Positions 30,996-43,582 are shown, numbered from the stretch's first letter. The stretch is DNA of 64,000 nucleotides from Austropuccinia psidii (GCA_023105745.1 JALGQZ010000004.1:71475112-71539111); one strand, 5' to 3'. Made by a program: numbers and translations. Notes: a model not told the origin generated them from the letters alone.

Positions 30996-33608
30996 CTATG
31001 GCAAAATATCTGTCTTTTTGGTTAGAGATGTCTATACCATATATTGACAAGTAGTCATTTCGAAGTATGAAGTGATTACTAGTACAGATGTCCATTACCA
31101 CAAACTCTACTTTAATTCTGACACATTGTGAAGGATGAGGAAAAATGAGTGTTAAGTCAATTATTCCAAGGGGCTTCATGCTCTCACTTGCACTAATAAA
31201 TTTGACACCTTGTATTGGTATAAGCTTTTATTCCCAATCTGGAACAATTGTTTTTAAATAACTTTTACCCTCACAGGTGCAATATGCTCCTGTATCCAAG
31301 TTTACTTTTGCCTGTTGGTTATCAACCATGACAATACTTATACTTGATTCTCCAGCTGTATATCCCATTCTTTTTTCAGGTTTGGTTCTATGCACTTTGG
31401 CATCTTATACATTTGTCAGGTTTGTGTCAGATGTTACAACTTGTGGTAATCTTGAGTTAACATCTAGTACTTCATAAATTATATTAATGTTATTAATTTG
31501 TGCATTAATTATATTAATTTCATCACTCTCAGAAGTTTCTGACTCTTCTGTGCCCTTTTCAGAATCAGATTATTCTTCTTTTTCATTGTGGTCTTCTGTT
31601 TCCACAATTTCATTGATTTTTGCTTTTTTAAGGAAATTATTGGCCAAGTGTCCAATACCTCCACATTTATGGCACTTTCTTTGCTCATTATTGTTGGATG
31701 TATTGGGCTTGAAAGCTTCTTTTGATTTATCTTTTTTGATAAATGGCTTATTTGGACTTTTGATGTCCAATTATTTCCAAGTTCTGCCAATTTTTGTCCT
31801 TGTCACTATGTCTTCTAGTGCATTGATATACTCTTCTGTGGAGCATGGTTCTATACACCTGCTTCTTAGGGCATGTTCTATCTCTCCTCCACATTTCTTA
31901 AGTATTTTCATATACACCATCTTTTGTGACATTTCTGGGTACAGTGTATTTATTCTTTCAACTTTTTTTAAGAACCAATTCAAAGGTTTATCTTTGTCTG
32001 GGTCAAAGAAGGAGTTTTCAAATGAATTTTCTATTTTGTACCTCCAGGAATCATTTGCCAGCTTGGTGATTATTTCTTGTTTCCACCAAGACCAGGTATT
32101 TTTGCCATTTGTTTGTCTTATTGCATAATACCATCTTTTTGCAGATTTATCAAACAGTGAGTGTAATATTGCAGTGATCAATTCATCTGGTATGGCATAA
32201 TCTTCTTGCAAGATGTCGATTGTTTTAATAAATGACATATGGTCATATTCACCTTCTCCTGTGAATGTTGGCCATTCTTTTAATTGAGGTGCTTCCTTCA
32301 TTAAGATTTTGTTATTGCCTTGGTGAATCAATTATGTTATGAATGGATTTGATAATTACTCTTTTGGCTTAAAAGGGCTTCTTATGTGAGAAAATGGAAT
32401 TGATAACTTTGGCATATTTGAGTTAACCTCATTAATTTTATCCATTTTTTCAGTGATAAGCCTTATTTCACTTTGAATATCATCTTTCAGATGCATTATT
32501 GACTCATCACTTTTTTCCACATGGTCTAAAAGTAATCTCTGGTGTGATGAAGTCTTTTCTTCAAATGTTTCTACAAAAATACTTAATTTGTTTAATTTTT
32601 CTGTAAGATTATCGTTACTCATGTCATAATTGATTGTCAAAGTTTTATCTGTGATATCATTTATGTATTTATACAATTCTTGTTGTCCTTTTATTAATTT
32701 TTGAGTATTGTCAATTAAAACTTTTGGTTTTTCGTTTTCAATCATAAATTTAATTTAATTTTTTTTTAATTTTTTTTTATACGGATCATCTACCAATACA
32801 ACAATTTTTGTCAAAGATGATAAGCTATTATTTATTTCTTGTAAAGATGGTAAGCTACTGTTAATGTCTTTAAGAGGTAAAATACTGTCTTCAAGCTCTC
32901 TTAAAGTATCTAAAACATCAGGATATAAGGTTATTTATTTGCAAAATGGGGTTGTCTCATTCTTTGCTCCTCTTTGTCTTTGAATTCCATCAAAGTTCTG
33001 GCCATGTTGAAGACATTTTTCATGAAATCTTTTTGAATTTTTGGAATACTGTAGCTTGGGGAATATGGCTTCCTCCAATTCTTCTTCTTGTTCTTCTTCC
33101 CTTCTTGGGGAGGCTGGTTTGCTTGAGGCTACTGGGGCTTCTTCCTTGCTTGCCTCCCTCTTTTTGGAGTGGTACTCCTTGATATTTTTGATTTGAGGCT
33201 TGGATGACAGTGGATTCCATCCATTGGAGTATACCACTATCTCCCCCTCTGTGAGGAGCTTTTTGAGGATGTGCTAGGAATTCATCACTCCTTGGTGTAT
33301 TTGAGGCAAGATTTCCCAGTCCTTGTATTTGTACACTGTGTAGTACTGCTTGTACTGGATCATGTAAATGTCTATCTGAGCCCTCTGAATGTGATTTGTA
33401 CCTGTTTGAGTTACTCATACTTAGTTCCAACTCTGGTTCAGATATCATGGGCATTTTTGGGACTTGCCTTTGGGACAAGGAACTTCCTTGTGTAGATTCT
33501 GTTCCCCTGGGGATATTGCCCTTTCTTTTCCCTTTTGAGGAATCAATTCTACCTCTGAGTCCAGCTCCATATTATTGGATGGCATATTGGGAGCCTCTTC
33601 TGGTAATC
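30964..33608 (-). pseudogene. Gag and protease of element B'
   Basis: Protease remnants (IDLTLIFPHPSQCVRIKVEF) lie at 30964-31179, with DTGAYCTC near 31290. Gag core and zinc knuckle (CHKCGGIGHLANNF) lie at 31570-32331, the coiled-coil part at 32356-32745 and the N-terminal part at 32935-33608. The last knuckle Cys is Phe. A T-rich run at 32755-32780 disrupts the coiled-coil segment. Several stops are present. Confidence 0.8.
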
Positions 33609-33656
33609 ATTATTTAAGAAATAAGAAATAAGAGGATTTCAGGACAAGAATTCTTC

Positions 33657-33848
33657 TTATGACAATTTATAAATGAGGTACTCACCTTCAGAGTACTGAA
33701 TAGTGGGTCCTGGAAAGTCTAATTTCTTAGCTTTCTTTTTCTTAATGACAATTGGTGTTGGAGAACTTGGACAAGTTTCTTCCAACAATCTTTCAACAGT
33801 GGCTTGGTTGCTTTCTGTTGGATTGTCTTCAAACACTAAAAAAGACAA
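33657..33848 (-). pseudogene. Leader exon remnant of B'
   Basis: Open segment FEDNPTESNQATVERLLEET through TIQYSEG, followed by GGTGAGTACC. It matches the candidate spliced leader exon of B (22673-22826). Conservation of both the open frame and the donor in two diverged copies is the main support for its being a real exon of the family. Confidence 0.4.
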
Positions 33849-33880
33849 ATAAATATAAGTCTTTTATATAAGAAGTGTTA

Positions 33881-34107
33881 AATATAAATACTATTTAAAT
33901 TAAGGGGAGTGATATTTCCACACCTCAACCCAAACTTTAGGCCTACGCCTATGCATAAAATTGTGGATTCAGATATGCCTTCATGCCTTTCATGGATGTA
34001 GTTTGCTAAATCCATGCATCCAAGTGATTACTAAATCCATGCCAAAGAAGATGTTGATAAGATTTTTATCTCAGAAATTTGACAAAAAACTCTAAAATGA
34101 AAAAATG
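33881..34107. other. Junction DNA between B' and the MULE gene
   Basis: About 230 bp with no gene. It holds several repeats of CCATGC and TGCATCCA-like words. No terminal inverted repeat matching the far side of the MULE was found. Confidence 0.4.
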
Positions 34108-34713
34108 CTATATACAAGTGATCTGTCTACATTTGCAGAATAATTTCATTGATGAGGAATATACTCTTCTCCAATTTGAAGCTGATTGATGTGAATGTGC
34201 CCCGGGCCACTGCAGTGGAAATTTGGGAAGAGGTAATTTGCCTATCTCATGCTCATTGAAAATAATGAGTATCCAATGATTACGATTTATGTGACCTAGG
34301 GAGATTGGATTCATAATTGAAACTCCACATGGACTACATAGGGTTAGAAGGAATGTCTGTGGTGGGAAGCTCTGCCAATCTGGATGGAAAAATACAAATG
34401 GACCCTTATATGTATTTGTCAATATTGGTCTATGATCCCATTTACTGAACCAGTTATCCATTATTGTAATACCTGTAGCCATCAGATTATCTCTTATATT
34501 ATCCATTTCCACTGCTCCTCCCAATATTTGGCTGTAATAATTGTGATTCCTATCAATTTCTTCTATCAAATCTTGTCTCACTTCTCTCCAGCACTTTTCC
34601 TTTTGTGGGCTTGAAAGTGACAATACTTTTGCCACTGCATGGAATCCACAATTCCCATCTGCAGGAGGATTAAAAATCTTCTCAATGAACTTGTGCATGA
34701 AAGGTGGCTGTAT
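34108..34713 (-). pseudogene. OTU cysteine protease domain exon of the MULE gene
   Basis: The last exon (acceptor ATTGATCAG at 34714) has the OTU active-site motif ADGNCGFHA with the catalytic Cys near 34650. A helix-rich middle follows (CWREVRQDLIEEIDRNHNYY), then NRNHWILIIF, where the partner His is expected. OTU enzymes remove ubiquitin from proteins. The exon itself is open to the stop at 34108 and looks intact, although the parent gene is broken. Whether the domain deubiquitinates or processes the transposase is unknown. Confidence 0.8.
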
Positions 34714-36115
34714 CTGATCAATATAGAGAGTCTTTGAAAAGGAGGTTATTTTTCAGTGATTCATTTGCATATCAAATTTTATCCACTCACTGGTTCTTTG
34801 AAACAATTTGAGTTATTTTGGGGTCTCAAATTTATTTCCAATTTTCCTATATCCTTTAATAATTTTTGTTTTCTTTTTGTGGTAGTTTCATCATCTTGGC
34901 TTGCCTCTTTTTGCATCAAATAGAACTTTTACCCCCTCATAAATTGAGCTTTGGGACCAATAGTAGCTCTGTGCATCTTTTTAAGAAATGTTTTGTGACA
35001 ATTCAGGATATCCTGCTGGATTTCAAACTTGAATGGAAGCCTTTTGGTAGACTTTACCCTTTTCCTTTTTAGTGATGGCCTACCATGTGAAATTAAAGCC
35101 TTTTTGGGGTGACAAAGCTTAATGGTTGTGTATTGAAAGCTGAGTAGCTCCTGCATCTGCTTGATCAATTTTTTTTGTAATGGTATTTTGTGTTCATAAA
35201 CTTCCTTTTCAATCTTTTCCATTTGTTGTTTCAAATTCCATTGTGAATTAGAATCATGGTCCTGTTAAACATGATTTTAGCATGACTACAATCACACATA
35301 TCAGAAATAAGATGCCACCTACTTCAAGAGGATTATAAATTAGATTCCATTGTGGATGAAAATCTTCACTTCCAATGTAGCCTTTAGTATTAAGAAGTCT
35401 CTCAATTCTGTGTGAGCAAGGAATCCCAATGCCATTAGTTAGTGTTTTGGAGCATGGCTGAAGATTTGGTTAGTGTTTGAGTTTTTGAAATTGGTATTCA
35501 ATAATTTTTATTTCTTTGATTGATATAGTGCCAAGTAGCTGCTTGAAAGGTGGGGAAACATCAGTCAATTTTTGAACTCTTTCTTTTCCCATAGTATGGT
35601 GGATATGTTTCAATTGAATATCAATTGCTGTTTTGAAATTTTGGAATACTGTAGAAAGCTGTCCATTAGAATTATTAATAAATGATTTTATGTAGGAGTC
35701 TGCAGATTCAACACAGGAGCTGGCTTTATTTCCTAGGTGAGGATGCTGGCTTGCCCAAGCAGTGACAAACATTTTCTTGAATGGGAGTAGGTTGTTTGAG
35801 ATATATGCCCATGCTCCTGAGTAATATTTTGACTTCTCTTTGATTTTTTCAAGATTGTTCTCATATTCCTCAGTTGACTTGGAATTGACCACTAGGCTCC
35901 AGGATGTGTGATAATCCTTCCAATCATCCTCTTGAAAATATTTGCGACAATTTTGGATAATGTTTTTACTGATGTTCCATGTGCAATAATTATGGATTGA
36001 GCTAGGAAAGACCAATTCAATGGCTATCTTCAGAGCTGGTGCACAATCCATGATAATAACCTTGGGAATTCTGGGTGGCTGAAATAACATTTTGAGTTCT
36101 TGAAGGGCCCATATG

Positions 36116-37610
36116 TGTCAGGGTGAGTCTATGTAGTAGCTTAAAAATAGTAAATACAAGCTAGCATTATGACTGTGACACACAAAAAAGTAATAAATCA
36201 AATCTTCAGGTCCTACTGCTACGTGGTAACAGTGGTGATGAGTCTATTGAGGACCTGGGTTGCAATGCTCTAATATCTTTGACTGTAAAGAAACACTACA
36301 ATAATTAATTATTTTAATTATATCAATATAATCCTAAGAGTACTACTGGTATAAGACAGTTTTACTACGTAAGGATGTTAATTCATGATAAGATGAGTCT
36401 TTTCCAGTGAGGAAAGACCTGCTTTTATCTCCTCTGAGGACTTTGAAAGACTGGTAGGCTCTTCAAACGTCTACAGAGTGAAAATTTTCACTCTGGAGGC
36501 TGGGTTGTGGTTCTGTACCATCAATTCTGACGTCAGCATAGTCAGAATTGTGGTTTTTGGACCACAAATGATCATTCTGGATCAATACAGGGTGAAAAAA
36601 CTCTTCACAGGCCACGTCAGCACCATTGTGACGTGTCCAGAGTGTCTGGATGACTAATATTAGTCATTCTGGGCGGGTTTAAGCTTTAAACAACCATTAT
36701 TTTAAGTATCAAGCCAGTACTGGTTGGTACAGGTTTGGTACAGACCAGTATTGGTCAAAATACTTCCAACCAAGATATCTTAGTCAGTTTTTGAGATATC
36801 AAGAATCCAAGAGCACAGAATTGAAGGGCTTAATGAGTTCTTCAATTTGGTATGCTTCATGTTTACCCTTCTTTCAAATAGCAAAAGTTATAAGGGTTTT
36901 AAGTTTTTGGATGTAATTTTGTACATCAGTATGAGGCTTCAAAAACTTCCATGCCAGATATCTTCTCCAATTTGGAAGATATCTGTATTCTGATGATACA
37001 GTTTTGTAGGGCTTGATTAGCTCTACAGTTTGGTATATTACACTGTACAGTTGTATGAGTGTATGCCAAAGATACAGGGGTTTGTTTACTTTCTTGTTTT
37101 CAGAATATCTGTATTTTTGGTTGTTAAACCTTTGAACCAAGATCCCTCAGTCAATTTAAGAGATACAGAGGTCTAATGTATCTCAAATTAAAGCTCTTGT
37201 TTATATCTTTAATTTGGATATACCTTTGTACAGTTTTGTACAAGCCCTCCTACACCTTTGAGGGGTTGTTGGTGAAAAAAGGTGGTATAATGGTATCTCC
37301 TGATTTAGGAGTGCTACAGATGAATAGATGATACCATTGGATAGCTCTCCCTTAGAGCTTCAAGAAAAAAACCATTCTGGTTGGGGTTTCATGAAATATG
37401 TATAAGTTAGATTAGAGGCTAGAATAAGAGTTTTTGCTTATTTGGTCTTATCTTTGATAGGGCATATCTTTGTCCTTTCTTATTATATTTGAGGAGGTTT
37501 CCTCTTTATAATCTACTTGTATTGGCTATATTTGTCCAATACTCCTCATACCATTACTTATGGTATGTTGGATGTCATGCTGGTGCTCTGTTTTGAGTCA
37601 CAGGCTGACA
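36116..37610. repeat. Solo LTR of a third family (1495 bp)
   Basis: Starts TGTCAGGGTGAG and ends CACAGGCTGACA, with ATATG at 36111-36115 and again at 37611-37615. It interrupts a codon of the MULE transposase, and its removal restores the frame exactly. It contains GGTACAG and GATACAG words similar to those in A LTRs, but no element genes, so it is a solo LTR left after recombination. Orientation is not determined. Confidence 0.9.
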
Positions 37611-38888
37611 ATATGTATCCATTGTCATTTTCCTGTTCCATGTAGCAAAAGGCTAATGAGAAGGTGTGTCCAGTTGCAGTTTGTCCAACCATGTGGAAAA
37701 GTGGCAAATTGTACTTGCATGTCTGGCAAGTGGAATCAATCAATATCACATGGTGGTTTATATGACCCAATTCAATCGAGGCTGGGTGTGCAAAGAATAG
37801 GTTGGTAATATTTCCATTAATATTAATTTTATTACCATGAATCCAATTGCTCTCTTTCAGAAGACGTATTAGATATTCCAGTTGAGATTGACCATTCCTT
37901 TCCTTGATTGATAGATGTCCTTTGTAGCTATACAGAGTTCTGCTAGTGGTACAGGTATTTCCTTGGGCATAAAGCTGGCTTAAAATCTGATTAGGACGGA
38001 AATTTGCCTTCATCAATACTTCAACATGCACAAGTTCTTTTTCATTAAGCCAACAATGAATGGGATGTACTGATGGGGTTGTGGAGGGTGGATGATTGTG
38101 CAGAATTTCTAGTGGGACTAAAGCCCAATAGCCAGATCTGGTGAGGTGAACTGTGTGAACTTCCTCAGAATTGATATCACATTAATGGTAAGAACATAGT
38201 AAATACGTACAGTATATTTGATGACTTACTCAGAGCAGGAATAGAGCCTCTGAGCCTAAACTTTCATCCACATTTTTTTGTTTTTGAGTGCCTTTGGGTA
38301 GGCCGTTTAAGGTTTATATATTCACCATATCGGTCACATGCCAAGTAAACGTCCTTCCCTTGGTGAGAATTTTTCTTTGTTAATGCATAGCCATGACTTT
38401 AAGCCCACTTTTGTGCAAACTGGATGAGGGTATCTACATCATTAAGCCTTGAAAGTGGAGGTGATTCTAATTTCACTATATAGTTATTCAAATCAGTAAA
38501 ATTGTAGTGGCTGAATGGAAATATATGTAAGCTTACATCCAGTGGAGTAATCATATTTACCTGGGTCGGTAATGAGAGGGGATTGTTCATTAGGGACCGA
38601 AAAAGCAGGTGTGCAATGAGTAGTGGCCTGTATAGATGATTTTATTTCCTCAATATCACCTTTGAACTGAGTTGTCCCAGATTCATTTAGATTCAGAGCT
38701 TCAATAGGTTGTAATGATTCCATTATAGAGGTCAAGCATTCAGGTGGTGGAAGGTTGTGGGGCTTCAAGGTTTTCCTGGGTGTTAATATAGTATTTTGAG
38801 AAGGATATGAGCACTCTGATTCATTATAATGGACTAGATGAGTATCAAATTGGGAGTATTCAGGCTCAAAGTGAACAATAGGGGACAT

Positions 38889-39714
38889 AAGGGGGTAGAT
38901 GATGAGACTCTTTGAAACAATTGACGTGTTTAAGAAATGGAGGTCTAAAAATGATTTTTGGTGGAATATAGATTGATATGAATAGATTAACAGTCTTGTA
39001 ATAATGATGGAATTTATATATTTTGTAAGAGAGGAACACCTTTCCAATTCTTTTGCACTGATATTGGCAACTTGTGGTTAGAGTGAGAATGATTTTGCAG
39101 TAGAATTTTTGAGAAAATTGTGATTATTCATGATTTGAATTAAGAGTTATTTAGTTTTTTGAATTGAATCAACCAACATATGGATATAAAAATAGAATCA
39201 TACTAGAATGGATTGTGGGATGAAGGTCTATTCAAAGGGAGCTCTTGTTTGAGTCTTTCCGGGAACAATTAAAGATAGATTTCTGAACACATCAAAATTT
39301 CCTTGGAACATTTTGGAAGTATTCAAACAGCTGTATATATTTCTCAAATGGATCCTTGATCAATGTGGAAACTCCGAACAGGAAGATGAATTTGGTGACA
39401 GGTGTACAATTTAAGTCTAATCACAGCTCTCATTAGGTTTCAGTCTGTGAGGGGAACAAATACAAAGCTCCCCTCAGGTCTTGTTATGTGTGGTACTATT
39501 TTGCATTCTGTATTCTCATATGAATTAGAAGCTTATAGACCAAAAAATTCAATAACCACATTCTGGCCCTCTTTGTCTCCTCATTGATTTTATAAAAGGG
39601 ATTCTCATTTCAATTTGTAGCCTAGAACTACAACCCTTTCTTATATCTTCATAAAAATACCTACCTTCCAAGCACATATATAATACTTATCTACAATTAG
39701 TCATTTTTGTCTCT
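38889..39714. other. Divergent intergenic region, MULE and X1
   Basis: No gene is evident. A TATA-like CATATATAA at 39675-39683 lies 32 nt before the X1 ATG. Short open frames here are not convincing. Confidence 0.5.
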
Positions 39715-41872
39715 ATGGATGCCAATACTACTAACACCTCTGATATGGGTCCTCAAAAGCAATTCAATTCTCCCAAATCTTCTGATATGGAGGGCTCATC
39801 AAGTGAAAGTATCATTGCCCTTAGTACAGCCATCCCAAATCCACCTCCAGAATTTCCAGAAGGTATGTTTTTTGAATGGAATTTAATTCTGAACAAATAA
39901 GTATTATCAGTATCTCAATTAATAAGAAACAATGCACAAACGCAACATAGAGGCATTCCATGCTCATTGGGCTTCTTCCACCAAAATATCTACTGAGGTG
40001 CTTTTTGGGGCTGAAATAGAAGTGATTACAAAGAAACAGTTCTTGAACAATTCATCACAAATAGCCCCAAGATTAGAAGGAATGTCCAAAGATGCATGTA
40101 TTCCTCAATATGTACGAGGGAAGCTCCAGGGGGCTAGAGAACTGCTGGTTGCTGATATTGATTGTATGGCTAAAAAATTGCTATCTCATATATTTCAAAT
40201 TCCACCCTAATATCTTGGAATTATAATTTTAGGGGTCAAATTGGGCAATTCACTACCTCCCAAATCCCATGTTAAAATTGGTACAATGACAAACATTTCT
40301 TCAAAGAGGAATTTCAAACCTACAAAGAATCAAGCAAAAAAGAAACTTCCGCGAACTTTTCAATAGGCCTCTGAAGTTAATGAGGGGGAATCAGGGGCTC
40401 TTTGTCCTTCTGCTAATCAAAGTAATAATGGACATCCAATAAACACCACAAATGATCACCCTGTTGAAATTCCTGAGACTGGAGGTGTAACCAATCATAA
40501 TGAAAACATTGTTCCAAGTCCAAATTTGGACACTCAGGAAGCAACTACCGTTACCAATGAAAATATCAGTACAGCAACTCAAAGAACAATGGCTGAGGAT
40601 GAAATTGTATTGACCCAAACAAATTCAGACCCACCAATGGATTCAGCTGCTTGTTCACTAACTCTAACTCTAAGTCATTCATGCATGAAAATTATATTGG
40701 AAAATGAAAACAAATTTGATTACATTCTAATGTCATATCATGTATTCAAAAGGGAAGATTGGATCAAATTTAATTCACTCATTCAAATGACCTTCCTGAA
40801 GCGCAAATCACTTGTTCCAAAGGATGAATTTCCAATCAAGCTCTAATGTGGGATTTGCTACAAGAGTGGTAGGGACATTAGAATGAAATAGTGGCTTGAA
40901 GAGCTCCATGCAGCTGGTAAACAGGCTTTCAGAAATATCTATATTGGTTATCTTACTAATCTCACTTTTTTCATAGGCTTGGATCTTTTTTCACCAATAT
41001 CTGAGGAGCCGTTAATCTATGAGACAATTTGGAATATGTCATTATTTCAAAGCAACATGTCCATACTGGCGGGTTTACCCAAGAGGCTCCATGCACTGTA
41101 TCTATCAGTGCACAATCTTGTTCGACCAAGTCAACATCAAAAGCAGTGAGTTTCCAACATTTTATTTGAAGCCATTGCACTTTATATGGATGATCAGAAT
41201 CCCCAAGTTACATTGAATATTTCTGATTCAGCTTCCAGTGATTCTTTGTCTGTGGAAATTAATGCTATGCAATATTTGGGCTCATGTTTGAGTGTCAACA
41301 AGGTTCAACTTGCTCCACAAAGCAATGAAAGTCAAGAAGGTACTAGTATCACATCAAAAGGAATTTTAACACCAACTTTGACTGGCTTGGTGGATAATAT
41401 CCTCCAGCTAATGATTGCATTTAATTGGGTGTGGGCACATACTAAGGTTGATTACAAAACTACTCAGAAAATTGGAAAGCAATTGGTCAAGAGAGGAGTG
41501 GATCCTTTGCAAGCGTTGGTGACCATTCAAGATCAGATGAAGGCTGGAAGGCCATGCTACAATCTGATTGCAGAATTCCTTACAGGGGGTGTACGTTGAC
41601 TTCTGGTGTGCTCAGCTGATTACCGCATTAGTTCAGCAAAAGCAACCCTTCAGCTTCTGGAAATTACATCAATTCTCAAGAGAAAAGAATCCTTGCCAGA
41701 TGGCAATATTTGGAAGTGCACAAACAAGTATATATGTGGAATCCTCCATGAAATCTTCTTCTTGAATCATTCATCTTCACCAATTTGCCCAAGCAAATAC
41801 CGCCTTGCAGAATATTTAGCATTGGAGTTTAGTGAAGCATGGCAAAAAAACACCCTTTGGAGTCTAATTTAA
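39715..41872 (+). pseudogene. Unrecognised gene X1 (paralogue of X2), broken
   Basis: Four exons by signals and by comparison with X2: 39715-39862, about 39927-40163, 40233-40916 and 40977-41872. The intron at 40917-40976 (60 nt) has good ends. Shared blocks with X2 are EVLFGAEIEVITKKQF (X2: DVIFSGEVEIISKEQF), IPQYVRGKL (IPDYVRQKI), MQYLGSCLS (VEYLASCLS), LMIAFNWVWAHTKV (LMIAYNMVRAHTKV) and a Cys/Gly-rich hydrophobic stretch before VCSADYR (VCSDDWR). In-frame stops at 40364, 40844, 40889, 41147 and 41597 make it a pseudogene. I recognise no known domain. It is followed by TET1, as X2 is by TET2. Confidence 0.7.
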
Positions 41873-42169
41873 TCATGAGCTTACCTAAAAAGGTTGGTGT
41901 TGACAAAGAAATCCCAAAGGTGTAAAAGAGTGTGTGTATCATATTACTTATTATTACCTGTTACCTGTAATTCGTCACTATTGAGTGCAGAATATGCTTA
42001 CTGTGCGGAGTCATGACTTCAAACAGCTTTGTGCCAAGCTGCTTATAAGATTATCCAGTGTGCGTTTGTCAGCTGGGTGCAAAGAAATTCACAGGAAACA
42101 ACTTGATGCCACAAGTATCACAATAGAGATTGTGGATGTGCTTATGGGAATTTAGCGCAAAAAGATAAA
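41873..42169. other. Gene-free spacer
   Basis: No gene seen. It holds GGAGTCATGACTTC near 42007, similar to the palindrome at 45085-45104 downstream of TET1. Confidence 0.4.
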
Positions 42170-42410
42170 GAAATGAGAGAAGTGATGCCAGGGACCTTCT
42201 GAGGGGCTTGAACCCACAGAACCTAGCTGTTCCACCAAGGAAGAATGCGTTGGATTTGGTTTCCCGAAGCTATTTTTACCAACCACCCAGATTCACAACC
42301 CAGATGCCCCCAGGTGAGTCTGGCCAGCACCCAGGATTGAACATGCTACCTATCAACCAGTTTGAGAGGCAGATTCTCTAACCATTAGGTCATTCACATC
42401 ACATTGACTT
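42170..42410 (-). repeat. tRNA-Glu-derived SINE-like repeat
   Basis: On the minus strand, TGACCTAATGG (42392-42382) matches a tRNA box A. CTGCCTCTCAAACTGG resembles the anticodon arm of tRNA-Glu (CTC), and GTTCAATCC (42342-42334) matches box B. Base pairing of the arms is poor, so it is not a functional tRNA. Further down the minus strand a second box-B-like GGGTTCAAGCCCC (42215-42203) follows TTGGTGGAACAGCTAGG, suggesting a dimeric tRNA-like head. A T-rich tail (TTTCTTTATCTTTTT) follows. Confidence 0.6.
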
Positions 42411-42599
42411 TTGTTTGCACTTTGGGAGCAATATCCTAAACCCACCTGAATTCTTTTCAGGTTGGTTATACTCAATCAAGCCCAACTTTTCCTCTAAGTC
42501 AAAATATCATTTTCTTCAATATAAAATAATACTCTTAACCACACACTTGTAATTAAAAGATAGCCAAGTGAGTTTCTTTTTGAATTTTCAATTAATCAA

Positions 42600-43400
42600 A
42601 TTTTTATTTTTTTTGATATATCAGTCTTTAATTTGATCACTGGGGCTCTTACAGCCCCAGAAATCAAAATGATTTAAAAAAAAATTATTTTTTTTAATTT
42701 AATTATATTGCTAGGGCTCTTACAGCCCCAGCCATCAAAATGTTTTTTGAAAAAAAATAGTTTTTTTTTAAATATTTTTTATCAATAATAAAAGAAAAGT
42801 ATTTTTCATTTTTTTAATTTAATTTGATCGAGTTATTTTTAAAAAAAATATTTTTTTTGTTTTTTTTCAAATTTTAATTTCTTAATTTTTTTCAATAATA
42901 TAATTGCTGGGGCTGTAAGAGCCCCAGCAACAATGATTTTTTTTTAAAAAAATATTTTTATTTTTTTTTGTAATTTAATTAAATTGAATTTTAGGTTTCT
43001 TTTAAATTTTAATTTCTTGACTTTTTGTTTCAATAATTCAATTGCTGGCGCTTCTTTTTTTTAAAAAAAAGTATTTGTAATTTTTTATTTTACTTTAATC
43101 AGATCACTGGGGCTCTTACAGGCCCAGTGAAATTTATATTTTTCAAAAAAAATTATTGTTTGTTTTTTTTTGTTAAATTTTAATTTTTTGTTTCTTTTTG
43201 AATTGATTGAATCACTAACAATGATTTTTAGAAAAAAGAAAAATTTAAATTTTTATTTTTCAATTTTTTTTTAATTTCATCAGATTGCTGGGTCTTATTC
43301 GTTTTTTTTAATAAAATTTAAGCAACAATGATTTTTTTTAAAAAAAATATTTTTTATTTATTCAATTAGATTTCTGGAGCTGTAAGAGCCTCAGAAACCA
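42600..43400. repeat. Array of short hairpins in T-rich DNA
   Basis: A 21-bp unit with arms CTGGGGCT and AGCCCCAG around CTTAC recurs at 42640-42660, 42711-42731, 42907-42927 (inverted), 43107-43127 and 43374-43394 (inverted). Partial copies lie near 43042 and 43288. The spacers are long T or A runs with ATGATTTT and ATCAAAATG words. Most copies keep both arms paired even where bases have changed. I see no coding sequence here. Confidence 0.75.
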
Positions 43401-43582
43401 TAATTTCATTTTTTATTTCAATTTTATTTACTTATTTTACTTTTTTTAATAAAAATCATTTTAGGGGAAAGCCTCACATGTTGCTACTTGCCATTTCACC
43501 CATCATGAGTCAACTTTCACCATCTCAACTCATCAAACTCCCAAAATGTATGGAGTCACTTAATGATTAAGAAAAACATTTC

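Larger units (their letters stand above)
27697..33880 (-). mobile_element. Internal region of decayed element B'
   Basis: Same gene order as B on the minus strand, but with many stops and shifts. At about 33875-33900 the leader joins directly to a piece resembling LTR interior (AATATAAATACTATTTAAATTAA). The 5' LTR and primer site have therefore been deleted, and the copy cannot transpose by itself. Confidence 0.85.
34108..38888 (-). pseudogene. MULE transposase with C-terminal OTU protease domain, broken
   Basis: A Mutator-like transposase gene on the minus strand, probably starting at ATG 38888. In order it has a variable N-terminus and a FAR1-like DNA-binding part (TKKNSHQGKDVYLACDRYGE, LEILHNHPPS). 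The MULE catalytic region (HVILIDSTCQTCKYNLPLFH, then PKVIIMDCAPALKIAI) follows, then a SWIM-like or linker region (GIGIPCSHRIERLL), a basic coiled segment and the OTU domain. Likely introns are at 38229-38164, 35322-35262 and 34790-34714. It is broken by TAA at 38401, TGA at 38266, TAA near 35470, a frame change near 38500-38560, and a solo LTR (36116-37610). Without the LTR the sequence reads NGYIWALQELK across the site. Confidence 0.85.

Noticed and set aside
33881..39714. Terminal inverted repeats of the MULE
   Set aside because: The sequence after 33900 was compared by eye with the far flank and no matching inverted end was found.
42334..42392. Functional tRNA-Glu gene
   Set aside because: Box A and B are present but the stems do not pair well and further repeat sequence follows; better explained as a tRNA-derived SINE.
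42600..43400. CRISPR-like array
   Set aside because: Units are palindromic, in both orientations, and spaced irregularly by homopolymer runs; the context is fungal.
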